This document shows positions 1 through 11,535 of a stretch of 64,000 bases of DNA, one piece after another (the first letter of the stretch is position 1; the number at the start of each line of letters is the position of its first letter). The notes below the pieces were generated by a model. It saw nothing but the letters and a program-made list of their open reading frames with translations, did not search any database and was not told the origin of the DNA. The position numbers and the translations under genes are program-made. Origin of the DNA: Takakia lepidozioides (Eukaryota; Streptophyta; Takakiopsida; Takakiales; Takakiaceae); the NCBI GenBank assembly GCA_030704615.1, contig CM060734.1, positions 60,838,042 to 60,902,041 on the forward strand. The letters are read 5' to 3'.

Positions 1-1647
1 AGTCTATCATCTGCAGAACGATTGGAGGAGTAGGGGAAACACATGGAAACGGTCGGTGTGGAGATTATTCACATTAGGTGCCAGGAGCCATCCTCACACA
101 CCAAAAATCAACACCATGACCAATCAACATGACATTTACCTTTGTATGCGCATTCACGGCTGGTCAATGTGCAAACCCAGAAAATAACGAATAAAATCGT
201 TACACTGAAACCTTATGCTTTCTGCACATTTCCCTCTCTCATTCTTTCTATCGAACTGCTGGGCAATGTGGTCCGTAGGAAAAAAGGAGAGTTGAGTGAT
301 AGGAAAAGGAGTGTGGCTACGGCACCGACAAGGCAACAGTCTGCGCACAATGAAGACGTTGGGTTAGAAAAAAGAGAAAGTCAACAAAGGCATTGTGATG
401 AGGCATCGTCAGCGCACATTCGGCTGTCACCTGCATCTGCTTTTGGCACAGCATCTGCCACTGTTCTCATTTCTCCTGACGAGTGTGCCAAGTCCCCCTG
501 CTCGCCTGCAGCAACTTTCCCAAGTTAGGAGTTCGGAGTTAGAGGACTCGGACTGCGGATGCCATCTCCTGCCATTCATGGGCTACTTTGGGTTGTTCTA
601 TAACGGCAACTGATTCCTAAGAGAGATCCTTTTTCCCGGAAAGATTTTGAAGGGCGGGGGAAAGAATAACTCCCTTTCTTATACATCAAGTCCTGATTTT
701 AGAAGCAAACTCCAGCTTTTGAAATCAAACGATATGTAAGCAGCTTGCCTGTGCGAAATTTGTCTTAAGTTTGTCCGATGCCTCCCTTCTGAAAGGCCTC
801 ATATCAATTCACTGCCCAGTGCCCCCCGGGGTGCCAGTTTTGCTACATAGACATGCAGCATTCCCAAGTAAGAATTTATTAGTGCTGCCAACAAAGGCAT
901 ACACGCATCCATATGCAAAACAGTACCGAGACTTTATATAAATTGTGGCGGGACAAGAATGATAAGAAATTGTGTTACAATTGGCGCATTGAATGATCTC
1001 CTTTATGGCACACCCGCCATGCATTTCGCCTACAAGCTACCAAGTCCTCGTGCAGAAAGAAGTCTCTAATAACAAGGAAACCCAACTCTATCTTGACGGT
1101 TTTTCTCCGGATTCCACTTTGCAATGAATCCCACATTAAGGGAGCTGACACAGAGCTGCATGTTCTTAGGCCACAAAAAGATATGGCCACTTAGGGACTA
1201 TGTATGTAATTGGCAGGCACTAATCACGCTCTAATCGCAGTTTAACGTCGCTATGATGGGCCGCTCGTGGGGCCCATTCTTAATTGCCTGCCTAGCCACC
1301 TTCTTCTCCCTCCCTCCCCACTTTTCATGCCACAATCCTCTGCACACTCTTCATCTTCGCTTGGCTGTCACCTCAGTGCTCCCCGTGACTAGTCTCGTCC
1401 TCTTTTGTTTCGTCTGCTGCAACGGCTGTTACGTCTCCTGAGGCAATGTGGATCTCGTGAGATCTCAGACTATTCACTCCTTTGAATGGGCCGGCTCAAG
1501 TCATCCCTTGTACATGCAGCTCTCCGTTGTTCAGTTTCTTTCATGACTCGCGCGCATCTCTGTCTATAGTGATGCTATCTGTCGTGGGGTGCGCATAGAG
1601 CTGTGCAAATTTCAGAGATTAACGTGCTCGATACCGAGGTCTACAAA
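1..1647. other. Intergenic, no gene recognised
   Basis: Only short open frames on both strands with no recognisable domain, codon pattern or paired splice sites. The last part must hold the promoter and 5' leader of the DUF3455 gene that starts at 1648, but I see no convincing TATA box close to it. Confidence 0.5.
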
Positions 1648-3851
1648 ATGTGGCGACTGGGCGGTCTGTTGCTGGCATGTGGGGTCTTGTTACAGTGGCA
1701 GATGGCGTTTGCCGGGAACCCAGCTGCTCTGGTCCCTCCTTCAGGCAACAGGTTGTCTGTTTCTTCCAGTGTAGTTCCTGCGCATATAGACAGCATTGTA
1801 GAGGTCGAACGCATTTTCGATGTTGTCATTCATCTAGGTCCTCACTCTCGCTTGCCTTTCTTCTGAAGGCAGACAGGGCTTGGGGATGAGGATACAGCTA
1901 TCGAACAAGTTATCTAATAACGTTTGTGAGGAAGTGAAAGTAGCTGTGCCAGGGTATATACCGTAACATGTGATGAAGTAAGCAACATTAGGAAGTTAGA
2001 TGCACCAATGCAGGAACATAGTTCGCAGAATTTGTAATTTCTCTTACTGTAGTTGTGAGGAAATTTTTGGAGAGCTACAGCTGAGTCTAACGAAGAAATA
2101 CACTATCTGCAATCACTTTCAATGTTCCTCTTTTTTAAATGCTTGAACTTCAATGTGTATGTAGTCAGTGTAGTGGTACCAGTGTAGTCTGCATCACACA
2201 CCTTACCTCGTTAGGGAGCCTCAGAATTTGGACCTCATCTTCGTGACACTGTAGCTGCCTACAAGTTGTTCTCAATGATGGCTGAAGACAATGAACTTCC
2301 CTGGTCTAGTTTTGGTTTACAGGTCAGAGACTTTTAGCTTTTCCTCTCATTGCATCATGTGGTGCGGATGTGGGACTGACTTCAGTTGTGTGACTCAACA
2401 ACAGTCTTTCCTTCTCAGCCAAGGCCAGCGGAGCAAGGGAGATCTACGAGTGCACCAGTGGCCGAGTGTGGAAGTACGTAGGAGGAGATTGCGACTTGGT
2501 TGATCCCGACACCCTCGGCAAAGTAGGGAGTTACGTCTCTTCATATGACGCCGCTAAGAAGAAGCCATCAGGGACTTGGACTCTCACGAACTCTGCTAGT
2601 GACGCTGCTGAATCAGGAAGTGCTTACAGCACAGTGACAGGTGACGTTCGTCTTCTAACTGGCTTAACAACAGCGTCTATGCTCTAGGATTATTAGTCTA
2701 CCCATGGTTGAAAGGCAACATTTGGTCTGTGAGGATTATAGATACCTGGCTGCAACTCTGCATTGACTGTTAGGAGTATACCAGCTTGATTGCACGTCAA
2801 CAAGTTTGCACATTGGAGGTGAATTGTGGTACAACGTGAAGATCTTTGCGTGCTCGGCTGAAGGCAGTACTTCGTTTATCTAGAAAGGTTTTTGGCTGGG
2901 GAACTACCATTCTCATCCTCTGGACACCCTCTCAACTTGTGTGGAGATTCTGGTCGGAGATTCTGGTCGGGGTTGCACTTTTATCACGATCCGAGCTGAT
3001 TTGGTGGTGATCAATGTTATCTTTTGCAGGTACGCCAATGAAGTTGATGTCCCTGAGTGCTAAAAGCATGCCAGCGGCGTTGTGCCAAGCAACATCTCAT
3101 CAGTTTAAGGGAGCAGCAGCAGCCGTATCTTACATCGTTCGCTCCAATCCGAAGGGTGGGCTGGCTCCCCCCGCGTCCCTGTGCACAACTGAAGGTGCAA
3201 CTGTGGACGTCCCTTACTCGGCCGTGTTTGAATTCTACAATCAAGACACCGTCCCCCCGTTTGTTCCAAATCAGCTCAACGTGCCAAATGGGCGCGTTGT
3301 AGACGGCTTCTTTGCCAGAGGGGCAATCAAGTATGTGTCCACTCCTGGCGGATGGAAACAGAAGGCCATTTCTGCGAGGCTGTATGATGTACCTGGCGGG
3401 ACCATGGTGGGAGATGTTTCCCTTCTGCGAAAGCCTGACAAGTTCGGCAGCAGGTTGATGTGGCAGCTTTACAACCCGAATGGGTTCTCTCTCGTTGGCC
3501 AAGCGTGCTCCAAGCCCGTTTCTATGTACAAAGATGCGATTCCTTGGCAGCTGGTGAAGGTCACCAGCAGCGGTGGGAATCAGTAAGTCAACCTCTCTTT
3601 CGTTATCTGTCTTGGATACGTATGTTCTTCAAGCCTTGAGTCTTGTTAGCTTTGGTTGTGGACTCCTGAGCTCACTAGTCGGGCAATGTTGGTGTGTATA
3701 CAGGTCAGAAGTGGGACCATACACACATGTTTTGATGGTGTCGACAGAGGGAGGTATGGAGCCCCAGACGAAAATGAGCAGCGAGACCGCAGGACTAGTG
3801 TGGACCTCTTCATTCTCATGCATTTTCTGGTTGTTCGCAAGCGGGCCATAG
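1648..3851 (+). CDS. Secreted protein with two tandem DUF3455 domains (4 exons)
   Basis: I assemble four exons: 1648-1768, 2419-2640, 3030-3582 and 3704-3851. All junctions are GT-AG and the phases match, giving 347 residues. Exon 1 gives a signal peptide (hydrophobic LLLACGVLL core, likely cleavage after AFA). Domain 1 (about residues 25-184) runs from PSGNRLSV through AREIYECTSGRVW to VPYSAVFEFY, the usual order of DUF3455. Domain 2 (about 190-347) repeats it, with an AIPWQL stretch, YTHVLMVSTEGG and an aromatic C-terminus, and needs exon 4 to be complete. If exon 3 is read straight on, a TAA at 3584 would end the protein in mid-domain; the strong GTAAGT donor at 3583 avoids this. DUF3455 has no assigned activity. 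By the signal peptide the protein enters the secretory pathway. The exon 1 donor was chosen by phase and domain fit. Confidence 0.82.
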
Positions 3852-6800
3852 CTCCTGAGGGCAGCGAACTCCCATAAAAGGGCAACTGGATACGTTCATA
3901 TATCTGTTTAATTAATATGTACCCTAGGATCCATCCCTTTCATATAGTGGCTGACAGGAACTGTTTTCCACCAAAATGCAAAGCTCATTTGAGGGTGTAC
4001 AGTGCGAAGATGATGAGAGCTATCTAGATGAGTCTCCAGGTTGTGTTTGAGAGCTCTGTTGTGTATGAATGAGATCTCGAGAAGTGACCAACACCGCCAT
4101 GGCTCACACAGCCTTATAGATTTGACAGAGAGGTTGTGTGCTGCTTCTCACCGGGCGGCTGTGGAGTGGCAGAGTAATCTTGCATGCCAGGAAGTTTTGA
4201 AAGTCCATTTCTGTGGCCAGTGTCGTCATAGATTGTAGCAACTGTGCGTAGACGGTTGTCCAGATATCTCAAGAGGCATGGTTATGTACCATTGTATGAA
4301 CTTAATAAGTATATCATAATGCACGCCCAGATGCTCACTGCAGCCAGGCATGCATACTTTCCGTTATTTCCCTCTCCAATTGTTTCTCACACTAAGTAGT
4401 GGCCCATTGAAGATGCCATATTTCTGAAGCATTCAGGTGTGTGCCCTTTCATAACATTCTTCTCCTCCACTATCAGCTGGCATCCTCTGCAAACTTGTCG
4501 ACCTCACCTTCAAGGAAGTGAGAATTACGGGGTTTACTTGTTGTACTCCCTGCAACGATGCTTCCGGCCAAATTATTTCCGTCAATGTCGAGTCAAGTCT
4601 GGTTCAAGGGCGTGTTTGAATGTGCCAACTGATGATCCTTGCAGCACTAGTCTTCGACGTAAGCATCGCTGCATTGTTGTCTCCAGTCACTCCTCCACCG
4701 TACCAATTTCATGGCTTCTAAGTGATTGTAAACAGCAGCAGTAAAAAATTGTTAAACATTCTTCCTCATTTGTACGTTACAAACGGTCTCCATCAGCATA
4801 TCGTGTTCCATGGCTATTCTATGTAACAGCGTCTGCACCGTGTCTGATGGGGGAACCCCACTAAAGCTGCCGCTGAAGTCAGAAACACGCACCCACTAGC
4901 AACACAATCCCAACTTCAGCTTCGTGGTCCCTACCGGCCTACCAGCAGGCATGACCCCATTAAGTGCGCGTGCCATTCCGGGAGTTGTGAAGCTGACAAC
5001 CAGAAACTGACGAATGCAGCAGATAGAATCCTCACAGACTCTACACCAGATTATCCTGTCAGTCTCCCGACTTTCTTGCGTGGAAGCGCCGTAACTGCCC
5101 ACCGCACTCGCAGGCATCCAATGCTGTCTAACCCATGTTCACATGGCCCAATTGGTACACGTGCCTCTTCTTGGAATTCTTATGATGGCTGAAACCTGAG
5201 ATCGAGAAAACTTCAGTTAGAAACAGAGGGCATCCGATATCGCAGCTTGAGATTTCAATGGAGCTCCAGAGTCAAAGCTGCAGCACTTTGACCTCTCCCG
5301 CACTCTGACATCACTTCTTCCACAGGCATCCACTACCCACTATCCTAATAAAACCTGACATTGATGATATCTTCCCGTTCTCTCCATGACAGTGACCACC
5401 GTCGCTTAGGTAGCATGACCAGTTTGTGCTCATCATTCTGATATCCTCACTTGAGCATTATCCATTCGCAGACTCAGGTGTACCAATTTCATTTCGATTG
5501 CTGCTCACCCATCTTGCACCTGCAACGTTAATTCGTAGTACAGCAGACAAGCGACTTGCGCTGCTACTTACACTGAAGTAAAACTTCGTCACGCGTTTTA
5601 GGTTGGCTGCTGTGCACAACACTTTCATAAGGTGCTTGCTTCGAGCAGGGATGGTGATGGCATCCAATCTTCTTGGCCCCGCTCCCATTAGATCATGAAT
5701 CCCTCATTCCAATCTCATCATGAGCATTGATTTCGTTCTCAAGTTTCACTCACTCTTTCTGTGCCCATTCTCTCGAGGTTGCCGTTGCTACTTACTAATA
5801 GAGCGAGTTATGAACTCCACAGTGATTCCACTTGCTGTTGCCAGACAGGTTGAAGCGACCTTCTCATCCCAAGCTACTGCAGTTCAAAGCGCCGTGCCAG
5901 TGGAGACCACACTGATCGACATCTGTACACTTCAGGCTTGTCACTTTGGGGGCCCTTATGTTTGGTGGGTAGAATAACCGAGCACTCAAACATTCGTCCT
6001 CGTCCTCGTGTCCAGTAAGTTCCATAATCTTGACAGGCCTGCGCATAAATCACCTTCTCAGAATGAAGACAGTTGGTCGAACAACGATGATCGGAAGGAG
6101 AAATTCTTGCTGGACATAAGGAAAGAGGATTGTAAACAACCCTCACAACGTACACAACCATTCATCGCCATCGGGGTAACAAGAGCTCTTGAACCACTCA
6201 CGACTGAATATAAGAAACCCAATCCTTCATGCAGATGTCCAAATGGAGCTTATCAAACGTGTTTCCCACATCTTAAACCTGAGCTTCCATCCAAGTGATG
6301 GCGAGGTGATGGCCAGCCGGATAAGCATCTTCAAGAGCTCATCCTGGGAAGGAAAGAGAAATTTAGTTCTTGGGGTTGGCAAGGTACCGAACTTCAGATT
6401 CTCTCCAAATTTCAAATGATCGTCTAGAGATGTACATAAGAAGAAAAATTCATGCCAGAGTAAATCACGTGTCTTCCACCACAGAGGGACAACTTTACCA
6501 TTTTGCACACAAAATAATCTCCCAAGTTCTGAATATGTACACCACCCGAGGCTGCAACTGGGCGCACCAAAGAAACAGAAAACAAGCAGCAGATACTGAT
6601 ATAGTATTGAGGTGCGATCACATGCATTGATGAGATGTTCCTCCCATTCATTGCATGGAGGATATACAGACTTACAGCTCTTGCTTCGTCTCGTTCTCTA
6701 ACCAAGATAGAGAAATACCCACCTTGTTTTTGCAGAGTTCTGATTTTTCACATAGTATGCTGTTAGAAGTTCGGAGAGAGGCTACATTGACATACAATGG

Positions 6801-7508
6801 GTAAAGTGAGTTTCAGGCAGAGTGCATATGATTTAATGCATTCAGTACTCATGTATGCCATAAGGATAAATTCCTGTAAGCATGCCAGTATCTCAACTCT
6901 GAAGAGGAGTTCTGGTCTTTAAGCTGGGCGCATCTATCTGCATAAATTCCGTTGCTCCAATTACTAATGCCCATAATATCAGGACGTGATTCCAAGGATC
7001 TTGGGAGAAGGAAAACACCCTAGAGGTTGTTTGTTCATTCACCAGGCATGACAACTTTAGCCCCTGAGCTAGCTCTTGCACAAAACTGATATCCCACATA
7101 CAGGACAATGCAGGGCCTACAACAATCTTGGAGACTTTTTGCAGCTCAATATCTACAACAGGTGATCATGGGCACCACCACGTGCTCCAATGTCACTGAG
7201 GGATGTAGTCTTCTGAACTGTAGTACTCTGCCACAAGCCTGTAGATGTACGATGGATTATGCCCCCTCTGACGTATAACAACCAGTGAAATAAGCATTAG
7301 TCCACAGAGGAAGGCAGACAGCAGCTTTAGACAACCAGAGGAGGGAAGGGAGATAGTCACGTGTCTCTGTGATGAACAGTCTCACAAGCTGGGGTGGAAT
7401 ATAATGGAAGGTCAGGTTGACAAGATGTGTGTTAAAAATTTCCATTATTAGTTTGTGTTTAATGCAGAATTCTAAATATGTACATATATATATATATAGA
7501 GAGAGAGA
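3852..7508. other. Intergenic, no gene recognised
   Basis: Holds the 3' UTR of the DUF3455 gene and then DNA in which I recognise no gene. An exon-like stretch at about 4477-4616 follows a plausible acceptor (CTATCAG) and reads as ILCKLVDLTFKEVRITGF and onward before a stop, but I cannot assign it. A TA/GA microsatellite lies at 7484-7508. Confidence 0.4.
7484..7508. repeat. TA then GA microsatellite
   Basis: A run of alternating TA passes directly into GA. It abuts the 3' end of the minus-strand LINE copy and may have grown from its tail. Confidence 0.7.
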
Positions 7509-8314
7509 ACAGGGACAGCCTGGATTTAGTTTTATTCGAATTATTATGGGGAAAAAAAACCCCAGCTGGACTAAGGCCGCCATAAGGCCTACACACAAGG
7601 CGGACGGTGACGGATATTCCGGTGAACAATAACGATAGAGCAGAGCTAAGCTACAGGACTAATCCTGAAAATTGCAGGTACGATTTCCTTAAAGAAAGAA
7701 TCCAACCAGGAATTAATTCAAAGGCTTAAGATAAACAAGACCAAGCCATTAAATGGCAGTAGACTAAGAGCATGGAGACTTAAACATCTTTGACATAATC
7801 ATACTGGATCAAGAGACCAACCTTAGAAATAGAGGATAGAGGAGGTGAAGAGACGAGTCTATCTGAGGTAAGATAGCCTAGTCTTCGTGGAGGTCTTTAC
7901 GTGTTTCCAATTGATGTCCGTCTTATCAAATTCTGGGGAAGCGGAAGAGGAGGGTCCGCTGGTGCTGCCATTGAACAGGGATCTGCTTCGCCCACTCGCA
8001 GGAGTCTGCCCCAGAGCATCTGCAAATGAGCCCCCCTCTGCCCCAGGTTGATCTGAAGCGATCGAGGAGACCGAGATGACGTTCAAGGGCTCTGGCGATT
8101 TTTGCACTTATCATTTTCCAAGCAAGCTTAGCTGCAATGGTGAGGTCAAAGAAGATCCTAGTGAGAACAATAGTAGCAGTAGTGTTTGAGCCTTCCAGTG
8201 ACCAGTTGCATCTTGCCCGCCAAAGATGCCATAGAGTGGCTGTCCTGAGGGCCTCAAAGACCGGACACTTTGAGGCCAGGGATTTAGAGTTAGAATCGTA
8301 GTTTAAAAGAATGG
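7509..8314 (-). mobile_element. LINE, 3' part (ORF2 C-terminus and 3' UTR), split from 19097-25700
   Basis: On the minus strand, 8314 downwards reads ILLNYDSNSKSL and then TLWHLWRARCNWSLEG, the zf-RVT-like end of a plant LINE ORF2. Joining 19097 to 8314 and removing one copy of the 4-bp duplication restores one reading frame (NVA-ILLNYD), so this is the downstream half of the LINE at 19.1-25.7 kb. A 3' UTR with a run like AATAATTCGAATAAAA and a GGGG/CCCC stem closes it near 7509. A similar tail recurs at 26.1 kb. The copy is non-functional because an LTR element splits it. Confidence 0.75.
8311..8314. repeat. Target-site duplication, left copy (ATGG)
   Basis: ATGG at 8311-8314 is repeated at 19097-19100. 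The LINE reading frame is continuous when everything between is removed with one copy, so these four bases are the duplication made when the gypsy-like element inserted. Confidence 0.8.
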
Positions 8315-8502
8315 TGTCGTGCGCATACATATCGCTACACAACTACATCGCTGTCCAAAACCACACAACACATGTGCACACCACACACTAGTATACTACT
8401 AGTCCACCACTAGTCCAGCCACTAGTCCAACCACTAGGCTACAACTAGTCAGTCACTAGGCTGCCACTATGCTGCCCACTATGGCAGTCACTAGTCCACA
8501 CA
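8315..8502 (-). repeat. Extra U3-like LTR segment at the outer left end
   Basis: Begins TGTCGTGCGC and ends CCACACA on plus. It is a second copy of 8823-9006, differing by a 4-bp insertion and several substitutions. It lies outside the complete LTR (8504-9006), separated by one base. Its outer end abuts the target duplication, so it forms the true left terminus of the insertion. See the finding on circular permutation. Confidence 0.75.
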
Positions 8503-8503
8503 A

Positions 8504-9006
8504 TGATAAAGAAGAAGAATACAAGCACGAGCTCACAAATCTGAAGCATAAACTCATGCATATATAACCTCATCACTCAAATACAAGTCAAGCCAAGTGC
8601 ACCCCACGCCATGGGGAATCCACACTACGGCGCCATAGCTAGGCGCGGTGAGGCTCAACTCGAGAAAGATGAGCCTTCCGCGCTTGCCGTGAAGATAACC
8701 ACTCCAGGGCCTAAATCTGCCTTGACCCCTGGATTGACACTTGGGCCAATCCCAAATGTCAATATGTAAAAGCTAGCTATTTCCTAGCTAGTTTCACACT
8801 AGTGGTAAAATAACTTGACAGCTGTCGTGCGCATACATATCGCTAACTACATCGCTATCAAAAACCACACAACACATGTGCACACCACACACTAGTATAC
8901 CACTTGTCCACCACTAGTCCAGCCACTAGTCCAACCACTAGGCTACAACTAGTCAGTCACTAGGCTGCCACTATGCTGCCCACTATGGCAGTCACTAGTC
9001 CACACA
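8504..9006 (-). repeat. Complete LTR (503 bp) as defined by the polypurine tract and primer site
   Basis: Read on minus it begins TGTGTGGACTAG at 9006, directly after a purine tract, and ends CTTCTTTATCA at 8504. The corresponding end at 18780 is directly followed by the putative primer site. It consists of 8823-9006, a GC dinucleotide, and the 317-bp segment 8504-8820. Inside it, TTGACA-GC-TGTCGT forms a palindrome (GACAGCTGTC) that resembles a joined pair of LTR ends. Confidence 0.7.
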
Positions 9007-9020
9007 ATCGCCCCCTAGCT
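9007..9020 (-). other. Putative polypurine tract
   Basis: On minus the bases read AGCTAGGGGGCGAT immediately before the TG of the LTR. This is the expected place for the plus-strand primer of an LTR element and fixes the ancestral orientation as minus. Confidence 0.6.
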
Positions 9021-9209
9021 GGTGCTTAGGTCCCTCTAAGTCCAGGTAGCCACAAGATGTGATAGTGACCATAGCCTCACTAAGTCCTCCACCACTATCC
9101 CTACTACACTCAACTCGATAGGTCAAGAGGCCGGGTGCAAGAGTTGCCCCATCGTTAGTCGCCATCTTGCAACCTGTGAACTTGAGCTTGGGATCTCATG
9201 TATTGACTC

Positions 9210-10520
9210 CTATGAGCTTGGCCTCCCATGTCTTGTTAGCTGCCTCCAGTCATGTCCACTGCCACTATCCCAAGCAGTGTGGACACAACCAATCTCCGTC
9301 AGGAACCTCTCAAGAGGTGGTGTCAAGCATCCCATATGCCAACCCCTTGAGCATCGATCACACACCAGCATGGTGGCTGCCCCTTTGGCAGACCCACAGA
9401 GCATGCACCTCAAACCTACAGGTACCACTGCCAAGTTTGGGTATTCAACTCTGCCATCGACATTGGGAAGGTGACATGGCGCACAATTACGCACATGGTC
9501 CTTTAAGTCATGCCATCCCGACCCTCTAAGATCAGGACCCCTGAGGGCAACACCTCTCGAACCCTCAGAATAACACGCCCTGCAGTAACATCCAGAGTCG
9601 TAGGAGCAGTCTGCTGCAATAAACATAGTCACCAGGGCTAAACCTCCGAACCCCAGGACGATATCCTCCACCACGTATAGTGGCATACCTCAACGTATCA
9701 CGGTGCTGTGCAATGGCAAGGTTCTCAAAAGCCATGGGCATGACTTTCTTGAACAACTCTGCACGCTGATCATATGCACGTACCCACACATCCGGATCGT
9801 CAAGGTTAAGGACTTGAGCAGTGTCCCTACAAATGGGCAGGCAAATCCGGCTCTCGGCCAAAGAGAATGAAATATGGTGAGAAAAGAGGCAAGTGATGCT
9901 TTGTTTGCTGAACCTGTAGCCCATGGCTAACCAAGGAACCTGAAGATCCCAATCTCCTAGGTGTCCCTTCTGCAAGCCATACTTGCGCAAACCCCTCTTC
10001 ACCGTCTGAACAACTCTCTCTGCTAAGCCATCAGCCTCAGGATGATCCGAGAAGTGGTGCGGTGGTCTATCAAGGCTTTATCACACAAAGCCTGAAACTC
10101 CCCCAAGAACTCTCTCCCTTGGTCCGTGAGTACCTCAGCTGGAGCACCAAATCGGCTAAGCACACGATCCAAGAATGCATACGCAGCCCCCTCACTAGCC
10201 TTGTCAGGCAATGGAACCAACTCAATCCACTTTGGAGAAGTGCTCCACCATCACCAACACATATCTGTGGTGGCGCATAGTCAGTGACAACGGTTGCGAA
10301 GTCAAGACTCCATCTGTAGCCCAATCCCATGATGATTGGTAAAGGATGCAACTGTGTGTAGGGGCGTTGAATGAAGCACGCACCCTGTCACACCCATACA
10401 CTTAGCCACGAACTGTTGCACCTTTGTATGCATACCACGCCACCAATACTGCCCCTGCAGTAAACTGTGAGTGCGTCGCACTCCAAAATGCCCAAACTCC
10501 TCATGGGCATGCCGCACTAA
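9210..10520 (-). pseudogene. Gypsy integrase with C-terminal PHD finger (broken)
   Basis: Minus strand, several frames. In order: the integrase zinc-binding region HAHEEFGHFGVRRTHSLLQ with QYWWRGM (10.5-10.4 kb); the catalytic core with WSLDFATVVTDYA (first Asp), VLTDQGREFLGEF (second Asp) and HPEADGLAERVV (Glu); RKYGLQKGHLGDWDLQVPWL; an SH3-like tail; then DHVRNCAPCHLPNVDGRV. After this comes a PHD finger: CMLCGSAKGAATMLVCDRC, SRGWHMGCLTPPLE, near 9.35-9.27 kb. PHD fingers bind histone H3 tails, so here it could guide integration to certain chromatin, as chromodomains do in chromoviruses. The last Cys pair of the finger looks damaged (GCVHTAW). Stops and frameshifts make it a pseudogene. Confidence 0.8.
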
Positions 10521-10524
10521 GCCT

Positions 10525-10920
10525 ATAACGGGCTACGCCGGTGGCCCTGTGATTAGGGGCTGTGCCGGTGGCCTTTTTGGGCTGTTGACCGCCCGTGGCC
10601 TTTAGGGTTGTGATGGGTTTGTGAGGGGCTATGACAGCCGTGCCGAGGCCTTTGGGGCCTGATGGCCCACCGTGCTTGAGGCCTGTGGGGCTGTGACGGC
10701 TGTGACAGGTTGCCTGCAGCTGTGGCGGGCTGTGCCCTGGGCCATGTGAGCTGTGACAGGCTGTGGCGAGCTGTGGCAGCTGTGAAGTGCCTGTGGGACT
10801 GTGACGGCTGTGACCAGTGAGCTGTGTTGGTGTGCTGGTCTGTGGTGGCCCGTGTTGACCTGTGGACGGCCTGTGCTGACTCGTGGAGGCACTGGTGGAC
10901 TGCCTAAGGACTGGCATGTG
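10525..10920 (-). repeat. GC-rich degenerate tandem array, left copy
   Basis: Short units such as GGGCTGTGACGGCTGTGAC and GAGCTGTGACAGGCTGTGG recur with variation. The reverse complement of this array is found at 16985-17255. It sits exactly between the integrase part 'LVRHAHEE' on its lower side and the gag leader on its higher side. The open frames here (prolines, glutamines, HSPPQ-like runs) are by-products of the repeat. Confidence 0.75.
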
Positions 10921-11535
10921 GTCTTGAAGGCCGAATTTTGAAGCTCGTGGAGGGCGGTTTGAGGAGTATCTTCATGATATTCCCATAGTCATGCAAGTGA
11001 GGGAAGAGAGGAGAGGAAGAGTGTTGGGATGAGGGCATGCTGGGGTTAGGCATTGCTTTAGCTTCTCTTCCTGTAGTTTCCACCCTCTCATTAGGCCAAG
11101 ACCTTTCCGTAGGTGGAGGCAAGAGCCAGTCCGGGTTTGGGCTGGGGTGTCCTTGCAGGAGCAACACCGTGGAGTTGTTTTGGTGTGGGGGAGTTGTCGT
11201 TCTGATTTCTTGTGTTTGGATCCCCTCCATACCTGCATGCTTGACTGCGCCATGCTAGTTTTGTGTGGGCGCTTGTTTTTTATAGGTGATTGGTCCGGAT
11301 TTGATCACCGGCCAGTCCTAGAGCATGCTGTCGATGGTGAGGCTGGGGTGATGACCAGCCAGACCATCATTGTTTCTCTGTGGTGAGGTTGGAGGTGATG
11401 ACCAGCCAACCATAGGAGTGCTTGCGGTGGATGCAGGTACAAGTGTAGGCTATGTTAGGAACTTAGTATTCCAAACCATAAGCCGCAACAAGTTCTCTAC
11501 CCGGTTACCTTGTGGAGAGGGGATTAGGGACATGT
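10921..11535 (+). other. Gag leader of the gypsy-like element
   Basis: No gene seen. This stretch precedes gag on the inverted block. The phrase 'ggtgatgaccagcca' recurs near 11347 and 11395, a short internal duplication. Confidence 0.45.

Noticed and set aside
142-613. Two overlapping open frames of 128 and 72 codons
   Set aside because: No domain, no codon pattern, no splice context; they overlap each other and an antisense frame, as expected by chance.
3017-3502. 161-codon antisense frame
   Set aside because: A shadow of exon 3 of the DUF3455 gene, which has matching domains and splice phases on plus.
3584-3586. TAA after exon 3 as the true end of the DUF3455 protein
   Set aside because: It would cut the second domain in the middle; a GTAAGT donor overlaps it, and an acceptor at 3703 restores the domain in phase.
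4439-4744. 101-codon frame as a gene
   Set aside because: An exon-like stretch in another frame is present, but neither frame matches a family or shows two good splice sites.
8315-9006. The 184-188-bp segment as an independent solo LTR or LTR pair
   Set aside because: The complete arrangement with primer site, polypurine tract and target duplications is explained better by one permuted element.
10501-10917. 138-codon Pro/His/Ser-rich frame
   Set aside because: Entirely made by the GC-rich tandem array; stop-poor repeats give open frames in several phases.
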